This document shows, piece by piece, positions 1-10,411 of a stretch of 64,000 bases of DNA. A model generated the notes under the pieces. It was not told the DNA's origin. It saw only the letters and a program-made list of their open reading frames with translations, and ran no database searches. How positions within the stretch are numbered: the stretch's first letter is position 1; every line of letters begins with the position of its first letter. Location of the stretch: positions 186,001 through 250,000 of the forward strand of contig NZ_JHYB01000002.1 in the NCBI RefSeq assembly GCF_000687835.1. Direction: 5' to 3'. The translations under genes were made by a program, and so were the position numbers. The DNA comes from Haploplasma modicum ATCC 29102. Lineage in GTDB: Bacteria; Bacillota_I; Bacilli_A; Acholeplasmatales; Acholeplasmataceae.

Positions 1-2
1 GT

Positions 3-254
3 ATTATTTTTTTAGATGAACCCACAAGTTTACTTGGTACAGTTTTGACTGATAAAGTGTTATCTCCGATAGAAGACTTGAAAGATTTAGGTAAAGATTT
101 TATATTTGTAACTCATGTCATTAGTTTTGTTAAGGACTTTGCTGATTATGTTATTTATTTAAATGATAGTTAAATAATAGAGCAAGGGAAACCTATATTT
201 TTAGATAATCCTGAAACACTTGAATTAAAAAAATTTATGAGTCGTGTTAGATAG
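3..254 (+). pseudogene. Decayed C-terminal fragment of a polar amino-acid ABC transporter ATPase (GlnQ/HisP type)
   Basis: The frame starting at base 3 reads a Walker B/D-loop-like segment (IIFLDEPTS), then an H-loop region (FVTH), and ends EQGKPIFLDNPE...KFMSRVR. This is the usual C-terminus of GlnQ-type ATPases, which end EQG.P..iF.NP...FL. Two things show decay. The D-loop SALDPE has become SLLGTV. A TAA at 171-173 interrupts the frame before IIEQG, and homology continues in the same frame to the TAG at 252-254. The gene enters from outside the window, so its 5' part cannot be judged. It lies tail-to-tail with galM. Pseudogene status is inferred from the stop plus the motif loss. Confidence 0.75.
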
Positions 255-267
255 AAAAGTTGTCCTA

Positions 268-1227
268 TTAGACATCTTTTTTATCTTTTAAACAATATTT
301 AATTGTTGATTTATATGTTTTATCTTTTTTTAAGATTATATTAGAAAAATTATCATGATTAATCGCATCAGGCTCAAAACTTGGCTCAATAGCTAACCCA
401 ACGTGTTTAACGTATTGTCTTTCTAATAGGGGTTGTTTTAATGGAAAGTTTGCTGAATAAATTTGAGCTCCTGGATAAGAGGTTCTAATTAGAAGTTTTT
501 TATTATTATAAGAAAGTAAGATTTTTCTTTGTCTATTAAATAAGAAGAAGTTATCAATCCCTCCTAGTTTAATAAAACTTTCATCCTTAATAATATCTCT
601 TATAAAGTTATTTTCTCTAAAATCTAATAAAGTATCAGAATTATTTAAAATGTTTCCATTTACGGCTTGAGTTTCATCAATTTCAAGTGATCTATTTGAA
701 TCCATATATAATCTGTGATTTAATATATCCTTTTCGTCACTTAAATTAAAATAACTATGATTTGTAATGTTTAAAATAGTATCTTTATTTGATTTAGCTT
801 TATAAGTAATTTTCAAACTATTTTTGCAAATCTTATAAGTTACAAATAAAGTAATATCACCTGGATAGCCATCTTCCATATCATAATTTGTAGCCTTTAG
901 TATTAAAGTATTGTTAGTTTTCTTAACTAAATTGAAGTTTTTATTACTAAATCCTTTAGGACCACCATGACCTGAGTTTGTTCCAAAGTTTTTATCTAAC
1001 TCATATTTTATTCCATTTAAATGAAAAACTCCATCTTTTATTCTATTGGTTACCCTGCCTATTGTTTTTCCTAAATATCCATTACCATGATGCTTGTAGT
1101 CTTTTAATTCTTTATTTGTAATGACGATATTTTTCATATCTTTAAAACCATACCACTTATAAATAGTTGCTGCAAAACTTAAAATTTCAACTTTTTGATA
1201 TTTATTTTCTAATTTATATACTTCCAT
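268..1227 (-). CDS. galM: Galactose mutarotase (aldose 1-epimerase)
   Basis: This 319-residue protein has the normal length for the aldose 1-epimerase family. It interconverts alpha- and beta-galactose in the cytoplasm so that GalK receives the alpha anomer. Visible signatures are GRVTNRI (57-63), the GHGG segment with His87, NHSYFNL (156-162) with the likely catalytic His157, and GLAIEPSFEPDAIN (277-290) with the likely catalytic Glu281. An AAGGGGA Shine-Dalgarno precedes the ATG. The gene is transcribed divergently from the lacI/galT/galK operon across a 111-bp intergenic region and completes the Leloir pathway. Confidence in function is high. Confidence 0.92.
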   Translation of the reverse strand: MEVYKLENKYQKVEILSFAATIYKWYGFKDMKNIVITNKELKDYKHHGNGYLGKTIGRVTNRIKDGVFHLNGIKYELDKNFGTNSGHGGPKGFSNKNFNLVKKTNNTLILKATNYDMEDGYPGDITLFVTYKICKNSLKITYKAKSNKDTILNITNHSYFNLSDEKDILNHRLYMDSNRSLEIDETQAVNGNILNNSDTLLDFRENNFIRDIIKDESFIKLGGIDNFFLFNRQRKILLSYNNKKLLIRTSYPGAQIYSANFPLKQPLLERQYVKHVGLAIEPSFEPDAINHDNFSNIILKKDKTYKSTIKYCLKDKKDV

Positions 1228-1275
1228 ACTATCTTCCCCTTAATTGTTATAATCAAATTTTAACACAAAATATAA

Positions 1276-2311
<1,036 letters not shown>

Positions 2312-2315
<4 letters not shown>

Positions 2316-3781
2316 GACAAGATATTGAAAATTTAATTAATTATGAAATTAAAAATAATGTTATTACTAAAAGAGATTATATATATGTTAAAAATCAAAT
2401 TTATGGACTACTTAATTTAGAATTAGACTATAAAGAGTATAAACCAGTTGATATTTTATATCCATCTGATGCATTAAATAATATCTTAGATAAACTAGAA
2501 GCGAGTAATATGCTTGATGGCTCACAAACTGCAAGAGATTTATTTGATTCAAAAATAATGAATGTTTTTGCAAAATTACCCTCCACTATTCAAAATGATT
2601 TTGACTTACTTAAAAGTACTAATAACAAACTAGCTACAAGAAATTTATATGAGTATGTAACCCACTTAAACTATATTAGAAAAGATAGAATAGATAAAAA
2701 TATAGCTTTTAAAAGAGCATCTAAATATGGTTTTTTAGAAATAACAATTAATCTCTCAAAACCTGAGAAAGATCCAAAAAGCATAGCAATGGCGTTAAAC
2801 GCGAAACAAAGTGAATATCCAAAATGTTTGTTATGTAAAGAAAACGAAGGATTTTTAGGTAATTTTAGTAGAGATTCCCGCAACCAACATCGCTTAATTC
2901 AGTTTAACCTAAAAGATGAAAAGTGGTTTTTTCAATATTCTCCGTATATATACTATAATGAACATGCAATTGTCTTTAGTGATTCGCATCACCCAATGAA
3001 AATTGAAAATAAAACATTTGAAAGATTGCTTGATTTAACAGATGAATTTGATGGATACTTTTTTGGGTCAAATGCAGACTTACCAATTGTTGGGGGATCA
3101 ATCTTAACGCATGAACATTATCAAGGTGGTAGTCATGTTTTTCCAATTGAATTAGCAAGTTCATTATATGAGAAAAACATTGATAATACGATATTTAAAA
3201 TATTAAATTGGCCACTTTCTACCATTAGAATTGAATCAAAGAAAAAAGAAAAAGTACTATTATTTGCAAATAAGATACTAGAAACATGGAAAAACTATTC
3301 AAATCAAGAACTTAATATTAAAGCATATACTAATGAAGTGCCACATCATACAATAACTCCTATTGCAAGAAAAAAAGATAATAAGTATGTACTTGATTTA
3401 ATTTTAAGAGATAATCAAACAAGTATCAAACATCCAGGTGGTATATATCATCCACATGAAGATAAATGGCATATTAAAAAAGAAAATATTGGTTTAATTG
3501 AAGCAATTGGTCTTGCAATTTTGCCAGGTAGATTAAAAGATGAGTTAGAAGATGTAAAAGATTATTTACTTTTTGATAAAAAATTAAATGATAATTCCAT
3601 AAAACATCAAAAGTGGGCAGATAGTTTTAAGGCTCTTGCAACAAAAGAAAATATCGATGAACTAATTGAAAGTGAACTATCTAAAAAGTTTGAAGAAATA
3701 TTAGAAGACTGTGGAGTTTTCAAATTAAATGATTTAGGAATTAATCAATTTATTAAATATTTAGAAGGGGTTATTTTATGA
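2312..3781 (+). CDS. galT: UDP-glucose--hexose-1-phosphate uridylyltransferase (Firmicutes-type GalT)
   Basis: This 489-residue protein has the size of the Gram-positive class of galactose-1-phosphate uridylyltransferase, not the roughly 350-residue enterobacterial class. It exchanges UMP between UDP-glucose and galactose-1-phosphate. Family segments seen include SRNQHRLIQFNL, the histidine-rich GGSILTHEHYQGGSH, EVPHHTITPIAR and HPGGIYHPHEDKWHIKKENI. It overlaps the upstream regulator by ATGA (2312) and overlaps galK by ATGA at 3778, implying tight translational coupling. The galT-galK order, with galM divergent, makes a Leloir cluster. No galE lies in the window. Confidence 0.93.
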
Positions 3782-4935
3782 AAAAATTAGTAATTGAAGG
3801 GTTTAAAGATGTATTTAAAGAAGAAGACAAAATAAGAACATATTTTTCACCAGGACGTGTTAATTTAATAGGTGAGCATATTGATTATAATGGTGGATTT
3901 GTAATGCCTGCAGCAATAACTTACGGAACATATGGGGCAGTAAGACTTAGTGAAGATGATAAGGTTAGATTATTTTCACATGGATTTAGTAAGGAAGTTA
4001 AAGCTTTTAGCTTAAGCGAATTAGATAAAAGCGAAACTCATGACTGGACTGATTATGTTAAAGGAGTATTTTTCATATTAAGAAAACATGGTTATATAAT
4101 TGATAAAGGATTTGATTTATATATAAACTCAAATATGCCAACTAGTGCAGGACTATCATCATCATCATCACTAGAATTACTTATTTTAGTAATTCTAAAT
4201 GATTTAAATAATCTAGGACTAACAAAAAAAGAGATGGCAATACTTGGCCGCGAAGTTGAAAATGAATATATTGGTGTAAATAGCGGTATAATGGATCAGT
4301 TTTCGATTGCAATGGGTAAAAATGAACATGCAATTTTATTAAACACAAGCACATTAGACTTTAATTATGTACCATTAAAATTAGGTGAATATGAGTTACT
4401 AATTGTAAATACCAACAAAAAAAGAGGCTTACATGATTCTAAGTATAATGAAAGATTTAACGAGTGTAGAAGTGCCCTTGAAATACTTAAAAAACATTAT
4501 AAAATTGCAGACTTATGTAGCCTAAAGATTGATGAGTTAGATAATATTGAAAAAATATTAAATAATCAAATATTATTTAAACGCGTAAAACACGTTATAA
4601 CCGAACAACAAAGAACAATAGACAGTATGAATGCCCTAAACAATAATGATATTGCTTTATTTGCTAATCTTATGACAAAATCACATATGTCATTAAAAGA
4701 TGACTATGATGTTACAGGCATTGAGTTAGATACTTTAGTTTTTGCTTTACTTGAAAATGGAGCATTAGGTGCAAGAATGACTGGTGCTGGTTTCGGTGGA
4801 TGCACAGTTTCAATCGTAAAAAAAGATTTAATTGGTAAAGTAGTAAAAGAAGTAAAAACTAAATATAATGAAGTAATGGGCTATGAACCTTCTTTTTATA
4901 ATGTCATAGCAGCAGACGGAACTAAAGAGATTTAA
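3778..4935 (+). CDS. galK: Galactokinase
   Basis: This 385-residue GHMP kinase phosphorylates alpha-D-galactose at C1 using ATP. The galactokinase signature SPGRVNLIGEHIDYNGG lies at 24-40. The GHMP ATP-binding loop PTSAGLSSSSSLE is at 121-133 and GIMDQ is at 170-174, with Asp173 the likely catalytic base. The C-terminal GARMTGAGFGGC motif is present. The length is normal and the start is set by the ATGA overlap with galT. The stop codon sits inside a strong hairpin that separates this gene from the two-component system. Confidence 0.95.
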   Translation: MKKLVIEGFKDVFKEEDKIRTYFSPGRVNLIGEHIDYNGGFVMPAAITYGTYGAVRLSEDDKVRLFSHGFSKEVKAFSLSELDKSETHDWTDYVKGVFFILRKHGYIIDKGFDLYINSNMPTSAGLSSSSSLELLILVILNDLNNLGLTKKEMAILGREVENEYIGVNSGIMDQFSIAMGKNEHAILLNTSTLDFNYVPLKLGEYELLIVNTNKKRGLHDSKYNERFNECRSALEILKKHYKIADLCSLKIDELDNIEKILNNQILFKRVKHVITEQQRTIDSMNALNNNDIALFANLMTKSHMSLKDDYDVTGIELDTLVFALLENGALGARMTGAGFGGCTVSIVKKDLIGKVVKEVKTKYNEVMGYEPSFYNVIAADGTKEI

Positions 4936-4957
4936 AGTCTTTGACTTTTTTCTCTTT
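4924..4957 (+). terminator. Intercistronic hairpin after galK
   Basis: AAAGAGA (4924-4930) pairs with TCTCTTT (4951-4957), and AAAGTC (4934-4939) pairs with GACTTT (4943-4948) around a TTT loop. A small U-rich internal loop separates the two helices. The structure spans the galK stop. It lacks a long trailing U tract, so it may be a partial terminator or a 3'-end-stabilising hairpin before the yesN gene. Confidence 0.6.
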
Positions 4958-4980
4958 ATTATTATATAAAAGGAGTAGTT

Positions 4981-6564
4981 ATGTATAAATTAAGTGTAGT
5001 AGACGATGAACATATTGTATTAGAAAGATTAAAACAAATGATTGCTAAAATTAATGATGAAGATTTAGTTTTAGAAAGTAGTTTTGATAATGGTGATGAT
5101 GCATATAATCAGTTATCAATTAATCCACCAGATATTTTAGTAACCGATATTCATATTCCTTTTATTAATGGAATTGAATTATCTAAAATGCTCAAAAAAA
5201 TTAATCCATTAATAAAAATAATAATCATAACTGGATATGAAGAACTTAGTTATGCAAAGGAAGCAATTGATTTAGAAGTTGTTGGTTTTATTTCTAAACC
5301 AATAAGTTTTGATGAACTTTCAAAAATAATTACAAAAGCAAAAAATAAAATAGAACTAGAAAAATCTGTTGAAAACAACATTGATGAATTTAATCAATTT
5401 TATCATGACAATATTGCTGTAATTAGAGAGAATTACTTATCTAAACTTTTAAACAAAAATGTTGTTAATGATAATTTTAAATATCAATTAGACCGAATAA
5501 ATATCAATTTAGACTACAGCAATTTCGTAGTTGGATATTTTGATTATGATCAAATTTATAAAGATGAAGATAAAGAAATGTTTGAAAAACTTATTTCAAA
5601 TCAGTTATACATCAGTGGTTTTAACTATCACTTATTCCACAAAGAATATGATCTTGTTGTTCTTCTTAAGAAGAGTGAGAGTTTTATAAAGGAAAATCTA
5701 ATTGATACAATGAAGTTAATTATAGCAAAAGCTAAATTACAATTAAGTATGGAAATAAGTATTGGACTAAGTAGTTTTTCTAATAATAAACCAAACTATA
5801 AACAACTATACTTAGAAAGTAAAAATGCAATAACATCAAGAAAATTATTTGGTGGTATGCAAGTATTTCTCTACAGTGATTTAGAAAAAGATAATAAAAA
5901 TAGTTATTTAATAGATGACAATATTTATAAAAAATTAACTTATATGGTTAGATATGAACAAGATAACACAAAAGCAAAAAATGTTTTAGTAGAGATTAAA
6001 CGAATTATCACATATACAGAATATTTAAACGTCTATGAGTTTAATTTATCTAATATCTTAAACTCAATACTTAAAGGATTAAGTGAAGAAGCTAATTTAA
6101 ATAAAGATGAAATAAGTTATAGTCATCTTTATAAAACTTTGTTAAGTTTTAAAACTGTTGATGAAGCATTTAACTGGTTTAATGAATTAGTTTCAAAAAT
6201 ACAAAACATTAATTATAGTTACATTGAAAATAAAACTAGTCATAATATGAATTTAATCTTAGAATATATTAATAATAATTATACTGATAGTAATCTAAAT
6301 TTAGAAACATTAGCTGATATGGTAGGATTTAGTATTAGTTATATAACAACTTTGTTTAAAACAAACTATAAAACAACATTTGTTAAATATCTAACTAATA
6401 TTAGAATGGAAAAAGCAAAAGAATTATTGCTTAATACACCAAATAAAATTATTGAAATTGCAAGTCTTGTAGGATATAATGACCCATACTATTTTAGCCA
6501 TTCATTTAAAAAGCATTTAGGACTATCACCTAAGGAGTACCGTGATGAACATGAAAACTCCTAA
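4981..6564 (+). CDS. YesN-type response regulator with AraC DNA-binding domain
   Basis: This 527-residue regulator has an N-terminal receiver domain (about 1-120) with acidic residues D8/D9, phospho-acceptor Asp56 in DILVTD and Lys106 in FISKP. A long, weakly conserved central region follows. The C-terminal AraC/XylS domain (about 425-527) has two helix-turn-helices, seen as LNLETLADMVGFSISYITTLF and IIEIASLVGYNDPYYFSHSFK. The start has AAGGAG upstream. It overlaps the sensor kinase gene, as usual for YesN/YesM pairs. By context it probably activates the downstream mglBAC transporter in response to a sugar signal. Confidence 0.9.
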   Translation: MYKLSVVDDEHIVLERLKQMIAKINDEDLVLESSFDNGDDAYNQLSINPPDILVTDIHIPFINGIELSKMLKKINPLIKIIIITGYEELSYAKEAIDLEVVGFISKPISFDELSKIITKAKNKIELEKSVENNIDEFNQFYHDNIAVIRENYLSKLLNKNVVNDNFKYQLDRININLDYSNFVVGYFDYDQIYKDEDKEMFEKLISNQLYISGFNYHLFHKEYDLVVLLKKSESFIKENLIDTMKLIIAKAKLQLSMEISIGLSSFSNNKPNYKQLYLESKNAITSRKLFGGMQVFLYSDLEKDNKNSYLIDDNIYKKLTYMVRYEQDNTKAKNVLVEIKRIITYTEYLNVYEFNLSNILNSILKGLSEEANLNKDEISYSHLYKTLLSFKTVDEAFNWFNELVSKIQNINYSYIENKTSHNMNLILEYINNNYTDSNLNLETLADMVGFSISYITTLFKTNYKTTFVKYLTNIRMEKAKELLLNTPNKIIEIASLVGYNDPYYFSHSFKKHLGLSPKEYRDEHENS

Positions 6565-8269
6565 AAGTAAACCGCTTTGGTTAATTATTACAAGTACATT
6601 TGTTTTAATGATGACTCTACTTGTAATAGGTATTGTTTTTATTTCCCAATTAACATTTTCAAGAAATACTAACAATATAACAAAGATACAAGCTGAAACA
6701 ATTAATGAACAAATTGTTTATAATTTTGAGATGTATACAAATGATATTATTAATATTTCAAATCAAATTCAGACACTAATTTCTAATGAGAATATAAGAG
6801 TAAATAAGGATAAAACTTTAGAATTAATTAATACAGTTAGTTATCTTGATCCAAAATATGAAGAAATCTCCATTTATGATTTATCAGGCAATTTATTAGT
6901 AAGTACTAATAACGATTCTATTTTAAGTGATGTTACAAAAGAAGACTGGTTTATAGAAGCAAAATTAGATCAAACAACCCACTTTTATTCAAGACCTGAA
7001 TATGTAGATGGTAAATATAAAATAAGTATATCTAAGTATGTTCCAATAGATAAGTATAATGAATATGCAATCTTAAAAATGTATTTAGATTTTTCAGACT
7101 TGATAAATATAGCAGATAAATCAAATCTTGGCAATAATGGTCATATTTCAATTATTAACAATAGATATGAATATATTTATTCATCTAAGACAAGTGATTA
7201 TACTGATGAAACTGAAATCAAACTTTTTAAAACAACCATTCTAGGTAATGATACAGTAAAAGTAAATGATTTACATATGTATTTTATTTTAAGCTCAATT
7301 AGTAATACTCCATGGCGAATAGGAGTCTATTTAAATATTAATGATAATATTCAATCAAGTCGTGCATTTTTATTATCAACAACCCTATTTACTACAATTT
7401 TTCTTCTTATTTCATCATTGATATTTTATTCGATCTCAATTGGCATAACTAGACCTTTAAACAAGTTAAAAGATGCTATGAGCAATATTGAAAGAGATGA
7501 GAAATTAGACTTAACTAAGGTAGAAATAACATATCCTAAAGAAGTTGAAATATTAAGTAATAATTTTAATATTATGATTAATAGAATTGATAATTTAATG
7601 AACAGTGTCATTAAGGAAAAAGAGTTACAAAGAAAAAGTGAATTAAAAGCACTTCAAAATCAAATCAATCCACATTTTTTGTATAACACATTAGATTCAA
7701 TTGTATATATGGTTGATAATAATGATAATAAATCAGCAACAATGATGATTTTAGCCTTATCTAAATTATTTAAAATAAGTATTTCAGGGGGAAGAAATAT
7801 TATAACTGTCAAAGATGAAATAAGTCATGCAGAGAGTTATCTACTAATTCAACAAGTTAGATATAAAGATAAATTTACTTATGAAATAAATATTGAAGAT
7901 GAATCAATATTAGAACTTAAGACGATGAAATTAATTCTACAACCACTAATTGAAAATGCTCTTTATCATGGTATTAATAAAATAACAGATAATGGTAAAA
8001 TATATATTAATGTTTCTAGATATAATGAATTAATAAAATTTGAAGTTATTGATAATGGTTATGGAATGACAGAAGAAAAAATTAAAGAACTTTATCAAAT
8101 GATGGATAATGACGACTTATCAGATGGTGTTGGTATTAAAAATATTTATCAAAGATTAAAAGTTTATTATGGTAAGTCTGCAAAACTAGAAATAACTAGC
8201 CTTGCTGATGAAGGAACTTCAATCATAATATTAATTCCAGTAGGTGATGAAAATGAAAAAAATAATTAG
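6545..8269 (+). CDS. YesM-family sensor histidine kinase
   Basis: This 574-residue membrane kinase has an N-terminal transmembrane helix (about 12-35), an extracellular Cache-like domain (about 40-270), a second helix (about 275-300), a HAMP linker, and a LytS/YesM kinase core. That core has ALQNQINPHFLYNTLDSI with phospho-acceptor His377, N-box PLIENALYHGI and G-box GYGM/GVGIKN. I chose ATG 6545 because AGGAG (6533-6537) is 7 bases upstream; a GTG one codon earlier and an ATG at 6551 are alternatives. It overlaps the response regulator by 20 bases and is followed directly by a sugar-binding lipoprotein, its likely extracytoplasmic signal partner. Confidence 0.9.
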   Translation: MNMKTPKSKPLWLIITSTFVLMMTLLVIGIVFISQLTFSRNTNNITKIQAETINEQIVYNFEMYTNDIINISNQIQTLISNENIRVNKDKTLELINTVSYLDPKYEEISIYDLSGNLLVSTNNDSILSDVTKEDWFIEAKLDQTTHFYSRPEYVDGKYKISISKYVPIDKYNEYAILKMYLDFSDLINIADKSNLGNNGHISIINNRYEYIYSSKTSDYTDETEIKLFKTTILGNDTVKVNDLHMYFILSSISNTPWRIGVYLNINDNIQSSRAFLLSTTLFTTIFLLISSLIFYSISIGITRPLNKLKDAMSNIERDEKLDLTKVEITYPKEVEILSNNFNIMINRIDNLMNSVIKEKELQRKSELKALQNQINPHFLYNTLDSIVYMVDNNDNKSATMMILALSKLFKISISGGRNIITVKDEISHAESYLLIQQVRYKDKFTYEINIEDESILELKTMKLILQPLIENALYHGINKITDNGKIYINVSRYNELIKFEVIDNGYGMTEEKIKELYQMMDNDDLSDGVGIKNIYQRLKVYYGKSAKLEITSLADEGTSIIILIPVGDENEKNN

Positions 8270-9203
8270 TTATATAATTTTAATAACATTAGTAGTATTA
8301 CTAAGTGGTTGTAAAAACAATAGTCATAAAAAAATTGGAATCCTAATTTATGATAAGGAAGATACTTTTATGAAAGAATATTTAACTTCTGTAATAAATA
8401 CTATTGAAGAGGAATATTATTATGAAGTAGGATTCGCGGATAGAAATCAACTTAAACAAACAAGTCAGTTTATTAATTTTATTGATAGAAAATTTGATTT
8501 AATCATTGTAAATGCAGTTGATAGATTACAATCAGGTTCATTCATAGAAAAAGCAGAACAAAATAATATCCCTTTAATATTTATTAATAGAGAACCGCAA
8601 TCCTTATTAAATGATAGTAAAAATAGCTATTATGTAGGATCAGATAGTAAAAATACAGGTCTTTTACAAGCAAACATTGTAAAAGAAATGGTCGCTAACT
8701 ATAAAATTAAAGATAAAAATAATGATGGAACTATTCAAACAATTATTTTAAAAGGTGAACAAAGTCATCAAGATTCAGAGTCTAGAACAATTGAATTTAT
8801 TGATTCCTTAGGAAAACTTGATGTTTCATATGAACTACTTGCTATAAGTGTAGCTAACTGGGATAGAAAACAGGCGTTTGATAAAATGAAAGAATTAGAC
8901 CAAATGCTAGATAACATTGAGCTCATTGTTTCTAATAATGATGATATGGCACTTGGAGCAGTAGACTATTTAAAAGAAAAATATGGGGAAATAGATTTGA
9001 AAATTATTGGTGTGGATGGTACTAATAGTGGACTTAATGCAATAGATAATAATGAAATTTATGCAACAGTAACTAATGATATTGTTGCACAAACTGAAGC
9101 AATTAAGAAAATAACTGATTATTTATTAAAGGGGATCATTGATTCAGACTTCAACTATGAAGAGAGATTTCAACTAATAAAAGGGGAAATAGTAAAAAAA
9201 TAA
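8253..9203 (+). CDS. MglB-like sugar-binding lipoprotein, probable sensor component
   Basis: This 316-residue lipoprotein has a signal peptide ending at lipobox LSGC (Cys20) and a type I periplasmic-binding fold. It resembles the downstream MglB: FINRE near 110, the Ca-loop-like DKNNDGTIQ (154-162), and SNNDDMALGAVDYL. ATG 8253 is preferred because AGGTG lies 6 bases upstream and the product begins as a clean signal peptide; the gene overlaps the kinase end. Its position in the yesN-yesM operon, separate from the mglBAC transcript, suggests it binds sugar for the kinase, not for transport. Clostridial XylFII-LytS/YesN systems are a known analogue. The sensing role is inferred. Confidence 0.8.
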   Translation: MKKIISYIILITLVVLLSGCKNNSHKKIGILIYDKEDTFMKEYLTSVINTIEEEYYYEVGFADRNQLKQTSQFINFIDRKFDLIIVNAVDRLQSGSFIEKAEQNNIPLIFINREPQSLLNDSKNSYYVGSDSKNTGLLQANIVKEMVANYKIKDKNNDGTIQTIILKGEQSHQDSESRTIEFIDSLGKLDVSYELLAISVANWDRKQAFDKMKELDQMLDNIELIVSNNDDMALGAVDYLKEKYGEIDLKIIGVDGTNSGLNAIDNNEIYATVTNDIVAQTEAIKKITDYLLKGIIDSDFNYEERFQLIKGEIVKK

Positions 9204-9220
9204 GCGTTTTCATATTATGT

Positions 9221-9263
9221 GTCAAATTTTACATTGTTTTAAGTCATATTTTACATTTTATTA
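9221..9263 (+). promoter_or_regulatory. 22-bp-period direct repeat upstream of mglB (candidate YesN box)
   Basis: GTCAAATTTTACATT at 9221 recurs as GTCATATTTTACATT at 9243. Over 21 bases the two copies match at 18 positions. The 22-bp period (about two helical turns) is the geometry expected for a dimer of an AraC-type regulator. The downstream copy covers the poor -35 region (9256-9261) of the mglB promoter, whose -10 TATAAT is at 9279-9284. This fits a promoter that needs an activator, most simply the YesN-type regulator encoded just upstream. Confidence 0.6.
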
Positions 9264-9276
9264 TAAAGCGCTTACA
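9263..9276 (+). promoter_or_regulatory. cre-like operator (CcpA/LacI family) in the mglB promoter
   Basis: ATAAAGCGCTTACA carries the AAGCGCTT core of catabolite-responsive elements. On the opposite strand, TGTAAGCGCTTTAT matches 13 of 14 positions of the consensus TGWAARCGYTWNCW. It lies between the -35 and -10 positions of the mglB promoter, where a bound repressor would block RNA polymerase. No CcpA gene is in the window, and the neighbouring LacI-type gene is frameshifted, so the binding protein is unknown. Confidence 0.6.
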
Positions 9277-9313
9277 AATATAATTGAAGTAGATAAAAAA
9301 TTAGGAGGAAAAA

Positions 9314-10339
9314 ATGAAAAAAATAATTTTATCGATTTCAATTTTAGTTTTAGGCTTAGTACTAGTTTCATGTACTAAAAGTGATGAGTTTGTAGTTGAT
9401 GTGTTCATTTATGAATACTCAGATACATATATTGGTGGAGTAAGATCGGAATTAGAAAAACAACTTAAGGGTATAGATAACTTAAAATATCAATTCCATG
9501 ATGCAGCATCAAGTCAAGAAACACAAAATACACAAATTGATGCAGCAATAACAAAAGGCTCAAATTTATTAGTAGTTAACGTTGTTGAAACTGAATCAGC
9601 AAATGTTGTTATCGAAAAAGCAAAAGATGCAAAACTTCCTGTATTATTCTTTAATAGAGAAATAACAGATGCAGCAGTTAATTCATATAAAGGACAAACA
9701 GCATTTATTGGAACTGACCCAGATGAAGCTGGATACATGCAAGGATCACTAGCATTTGATATTTTAACAAAAGACTATGCAAAATCAGATCGTAATAGTG
9801 ATGGTAAAATTGGTTATGTAATGTTAAGAGCAGATTTAGATAATCCTGAAGCAAATGGTAGAACAAGATATTCAATCGAAGAAGCAAATAGATTATTAAC
9901 TGAAGCTGGTAAACCAGCATTAGATAAATTAGCAGAAGATCAAATGGCTGCATGGGATACTGCAAAAGCTAAAACATTATTTGAAGCAGTTATTTCAGAT
10001 TCAGCTGTATTAGATAAAATTGATATCGTTTTTGCAAATAATGATGATATGGCACTTGGTGTAATTCAAGCATTAAAAGAAAAAGGATATAATGGAACAG
10101 ATAAAACTAAATATATTCCAGTCTTAGGTGTTGATGCAACAGCTACAGCAGTAGATGCAATTAACAGAGGAGAAATGGCAGGAAGTATTAAACAAGATGG
10201 TGTTGCAATGGCAACAGCAGTTAGAGAATTTATTCAAAATATCCAAAATGGCCAAAAATTCAATGAAGGATTAAGCTATGAGTTTGAAACAGGTGTAGAT
10301 AAAGTACGTATTCCTTACGCAAAATTTACAAAGGAATAA
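9314..10339 (+). CDS. mglB: Galactose/methyl-galactoside-binding lipoprotein of the Mgl ABC transporter
   Basis: This 341-residue lipoprotein has a signal peptide with lipobox LVSC (Cys20). The sequence resembles enterobacterial MglB/GGBP: LFFNREI (111-117), the Ca-binding-loop-like DRNSDGKIG (159-167), MAAWDTAKAK, and ANNDDMALGVIQALKEKGYNG. It captures galactose, glucose or methyl-galactoside at the membrane surface for MglA/MglC. AGGAGG is well placed before the ATG. Its own promoter region carries a direct repeat and a cre-like site. A hairpin separates it from mglA, which would favour extra binding protein over the ATPase and permease. Confidence 0.9.
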   Translation: MKKIILSISILVLGLVLVSCTKSDEFVVDVFIYEYSDTYIGGVRSELEKQLKGIDNLKYQFHDAASSQETQNTQIDAAITKGSNLLVVNVVETESANVVIEKAKDAKLPVLFFNREITDAAVNSYKGQTAFIGTDPDEAGYMQGSLAFDILTKDYAKSDRNSDGKIGYVMLRADLDNPEANGRTRYSIEEANRLLTEAGKPALDKLAEDQMAAWDTAKAKTLFEAVISDSAVLDKIDIVFANNDDMALGVIQALKEKGYNGTDKTKYIPVLGVDATATAVDAINRGEMAGSIKQDGVAMATAVREFIQNIQNGQKFNEGLSYEFETGVDKVRIPYAKFTKE

Positions 10340-10358
10340 GATCATTTGAATTTTATAA

Positions 10359-10390
10359 GTAAGGCGATTATTTATTAATCGCCTTATCTT
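10359..10390 (+). terminator. Intercistronic hairpin between mglB and mglA
   Basis: AAGGCGATTA (10361-10370) pairs perfectly with TAATCGCCTT (10376-10385) around TTTAT. No long U tract follows (ATCTTATCTT). It is best seen as a partial terminator or mRNA-stabilising stem that lets mglB transcripts outnumber mglAC. Confidence 0.7.
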
Positions 10391-10411
10391 ATCTTAGAGA
10401 AGAGGTATTAT

